Origin: Utricularia gibba
Taxonomy: Eukaryota; Streptophyta; Magnoliopsida; Lamiales; Lentibulariaceae
Assembly (NCBI GenBank): GCA_002189035.1
Contig: NEEC01000377.1
Location: 1 to 27,093, forward strand
Length of the DNA stretch: 27,093 nucleotides
Direction of reading: 5' to 3'
A program made the position numbers and the translations under genes. Each line of letters starts with the position of its first letter. Positions within the stretch are counted from its first letter, which is position 1. The notes beneath the pieces are model-generated. The model worked only from the letters and a program-made list of their open reading frames with translations. It ran no database searches and had not been told where the DNA came from. Below are positions 26,103 to 27,093 of this stretch, piece by piece.

Positions 26103-26260
26103 TGCCGGACTACAACTAACTCTCGGTGCAAGCCAAACCTTACCTTTGTCCCGTTCCAGGTGCACCCAAAGACCGCCTGCTCAAGTATAAAGTAAGTTGT
26201 TGAAAAAATCATGTGGGGTGCACGTGATATCGCAATTTAAACAAATGCAACATTGTATTC
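26103..26260 (+). repeat. Second half-unit (~158 bp) of the monomer
   Basis: The second half carries counterparts of the first-half landmarks in the same order: GTTCCAGGTGCACCC (26156 region), GACCGCC, TTGAAAAAATCATGTGGGG (26202 region) and AAACAAATGCAACATT (26244 region). Offsets between counterparts are 156-158 bases here, half of the 315-bp monomer. The simplest reading is an ancient duplication of a unit of about 157 bp, followed by divergence and amplification of the pair. Confidence 0.65.
26218..26228. other. Overlapping palindromes GTGCAC/CACGTG (one per monomer)
   Basis: GTGCAC and CACGTG overlap by three bases, and this arrangement recurs in essentially every monomer of both types, so at about 309-315 bp intervals. 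On the minus strand it reads ATCACGTG in B and GTCACGTG in A; both fit the RTCACRTG consensus of the yeast CDEI element and the general bHLH/bZIP E-box or G-box core. Binding is not shown by sequence alone; conservation may simply reflect recent amplification. Confidence 0.4.
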
Positions 26261-26575
26261 ATCGATTTGCATCCTTTTGTCCTCATGAGCCATAAAGAAT
26301 CGCGGGCCCGGACCAAGTTCCTAGCGAGACTGGCCGCCACAAAACGAGAAGCTGTTCCTTGAAAAACCATGTAGGCAACACCGAAAACCGAACGTTAATA
26401 AATACATCACTTTCTTTGCCGGGCTACAACTTACTTTGGGCCAAGGCCTAAGCTGACCTTTTTCCGGTTCCAAGTGCCCCCAAAGACCGCCTCTCATGTA
26501 TAAAGTAAGTTGTTAAAAAAATCATGTGGGTGTGCACGTGACATCGTAATTTAAACAAATGCATCATTTTTTTTA
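26261..26575 (+). repeat. Reference type A monomer (315 bp)
   Basis: This is a full-length A copy. Diagnostic features are CCTTTTGTCC, CATAAAGAATCGCGGGCCCGG, TTCCTAGCG, GAAGCTGTTCC, CAACACCGAAAAC, CGTTAATAAA, CTTTCTTTGCC, CTTACTTTGGGCCAAGGCC, GGTTCCAAGTGCCCCC and the end GTGACATCGTAATTTAAAC followed by GCATCATTTTTTTTA. GGGCCC occurs here and not in B. The 3' third (TCAAG or TCATG before TATAAAGTA, and GTTGTTG or GTTGTTA before the A-tract) varies between A copies. This copy has a small private insertion in GTGGGTGTGCACG near 26527. Confidence 0.93.
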
Positions 26576-27093
26576 ATCGATTTGCATCCAGTTGACCTCA
26601 TGAGCCATACAGAATCGGGGTCAAGGACCAAGTTCCCAGCGAGACTGGCCGCCACAAAACGAGAAGCGGTTCCTTGAAAAACCATGTAGGCAGCCCCCGA
26701 AAACCGAACGATAATAAATACATCACTTTATTTGCCGGACTACAACTAACTCTCGGTGCAAGCCAAACCTTACCTTTGTCCCGTTCCAGGTGCACCCAAA
26801 GACCGCCTGCTCAAGTATAAAGTAAGTTGTTGAAAAAATCATGTGGGGTGCACGTGATATCGCAATTTAAACAAATGCAACATTGTATTCATCGATTTGC
26901 ATCCTTTTGTCCTCATGAGCCATAAAGAATCGCGGGCCCGGACCAAGTTCCTAGCGAGACTGGCCGCCACAAAACGAGAAGCTGTTCCTTGAAAAACCAT
27001 GTAGGCAACACCGAAAACCGAACGTTAATAAATACATCACTTTCTTTGCGGGGCTACAACTTACTTTGGGCCAAGGCCTAAGCTGACCTTTTT

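Larger units (their letters stand above)
25946..26260 (+). repeat. Reference type B monomer (315 bp)
   Basis: This is a clean, full-length B copy. By eye it is identical to the B copies starting at 25316 and 26576. Diagnostic features are CCAGTTGACC after the octamer-like ATTTGCAT, CATACAGAATCGGGGTCAAGG, TTCCCAGCG, GAAGCGGTTCC, CAGCCCCCGAAAAC, CGATAATAAA, CTTTATTTGCC, CTAACTCTCGGTGCAAGCC, GTTCCAGGTGCACCC and the end GTGATATCGCAATTTAAAC followed by GCAACATTGTATTC. It contains GATATC, which A lacks. It has no credible coding potential. Confidence 0.95.
1..27093 (+). repeat. Satellite DNA array, 315-bp monomer, 630-bp A/B higher-order repeat
   Basis: The whole window is a head-to-tail tandem array. 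The landmark ATCGATTTGC recurs about every 282-315 bases from position 1 to 26891 (a few copies have lost the first two bases), giving 87 complete units and one partial unit. All copies lie on the same strand and nothing unrelated is inserted between them. Two subfamilies, A and B, alternate, so the longer period is 630 bp. One clean B monomer (25946-26260) has 145 G+C in 315 bases (46%). Such arrays are typical of eukaryotic heterochromatin; the chromosomal position and the species are not visible here. An rDNA spacer subrepeat array is an alternative, but no rRNA sequence is present to support it. Confidence 0.97.
25316..27093 (+). repeat. Near-perfect 630-bp repeats at the right end
   Basis: Units start at 25316 (B), 25631 (A), 25946 (B), 26261 (A) and 26576 (B), each exactly 315 bases, plus a partial A from 26891 cut off by the window edge (203 bases). 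The three B copies look identical. The A copies differ only at scattered sites, for example ATGGATCATT at 25929 and GCGGGGC near 27049. This is the best part of the window from which to derive consensus monomers. Confidence 0.95.

Noticed and set aside
26146-26200. Pol III B-box-like GGTTCCAAGTGCC (in A) or a tRNA-derived origin
   Set aside because: It matches only the first bases of the B-box consensus, there is no convincing A-box at the right distance, and no cloverleaf can be drawn.
25946-26260. CENP-B box
   Set aside because: The closest candidate, CCCGAAAACCGAA in the B monomer, has only five bases between the CCCG and CGAA cores, so it does not fit the spacing of the 17-bp box on either strand.
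26263-26273. ATTTGCAT octamer (POU-type) motif in every monomer
   Set aside because: It is an exact match to the octamer on the plus strand, but a single short motif in an unidentified eukaryote does not support a regulatory call.
26180-26420. TATAAAG and AATAAA in each monomer as promoter and poly(A) signal
   Set aside because: Both are short AT-rich hexamers expected by chance in such sequence. They recur only because the unit repeats, and no transcript or open frame connects them.
1-27093. CRISPR array or other prokaryotic direct-repeat system
   Set aside because: The repeats are contiguous 315-bp units with no unique spacers between them, and there are no cas genes or any bacterial genes.
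1-27093. Raw single-read sequencing noise as the source of the deletions
   Set aside because: Constant stretches such as GACTGGCCGCC are almost error-free across 88 units, which is unlike a raw long read. The pattern points to a consensus step instead.

Overview
This window is one uninterrupted, head-to-tail tandem satellite DNA array. I find no protein-coding gene, RNA gene, CRISPR array or recognisable transposon in it. I count 88 repeat units by the recurring ATCGATTTGC start: 87 complete monomers plus a 203-base partial at the right edge, all in the same orientation. The full-length monomer is 315 bp (the last five complete units, from 25316, are each exactly 315). The mean over the window is about 309 bp because most other copies carry small deletions.

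There are three nested levels of repetition. (1) Each 315-bp monomer appears to be an old duplication of a unit of about 157 bp; the two halves are diverged but still align by eye. (2) The monomers fall into two clear subfamilies. Type A has CCTTTTGTCC at the head, GAAGCTGTTCC, CGTTAATAAA and a GACATCGTAA end. Type B has CCAGTTGACC, GAAGCGGTTCC, CGATAATAAA and a GATATCGCAA end. (3) A and B alternate, giving a higher-order repeat of 630 bp.

Layout: positions 1-15131 are a mostly alternating array broken by extra hybrid monomers that start as B and end as A (near 1553, 3724, 5893, 6199, 10855, 12386, 13929 and 14829), which turn local dimers into trimers or a tetramer. Positions 15132-21339 are 20 strictly alternating monomers. 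Positions 21340-21910 are two adjacent, shortened B units. Positions 21911-27093 alternate regularly again and become nearly perfect at the right end.

The organism is a eukaryote, judged from satellite organisation alone; this would suit centromeric, pericentromeric or subtelomeric heterochromatin. I do not recognise the satellite family and cannot name the species or decide between plant and animal. The most important caution is technical. Many of the small deletions fall exactly where A and B differ, which is what a consensus caller produces when reads from the two monomer types are mixed. Copy number, hybrid monomers and indels should therefore be treated as provisional.
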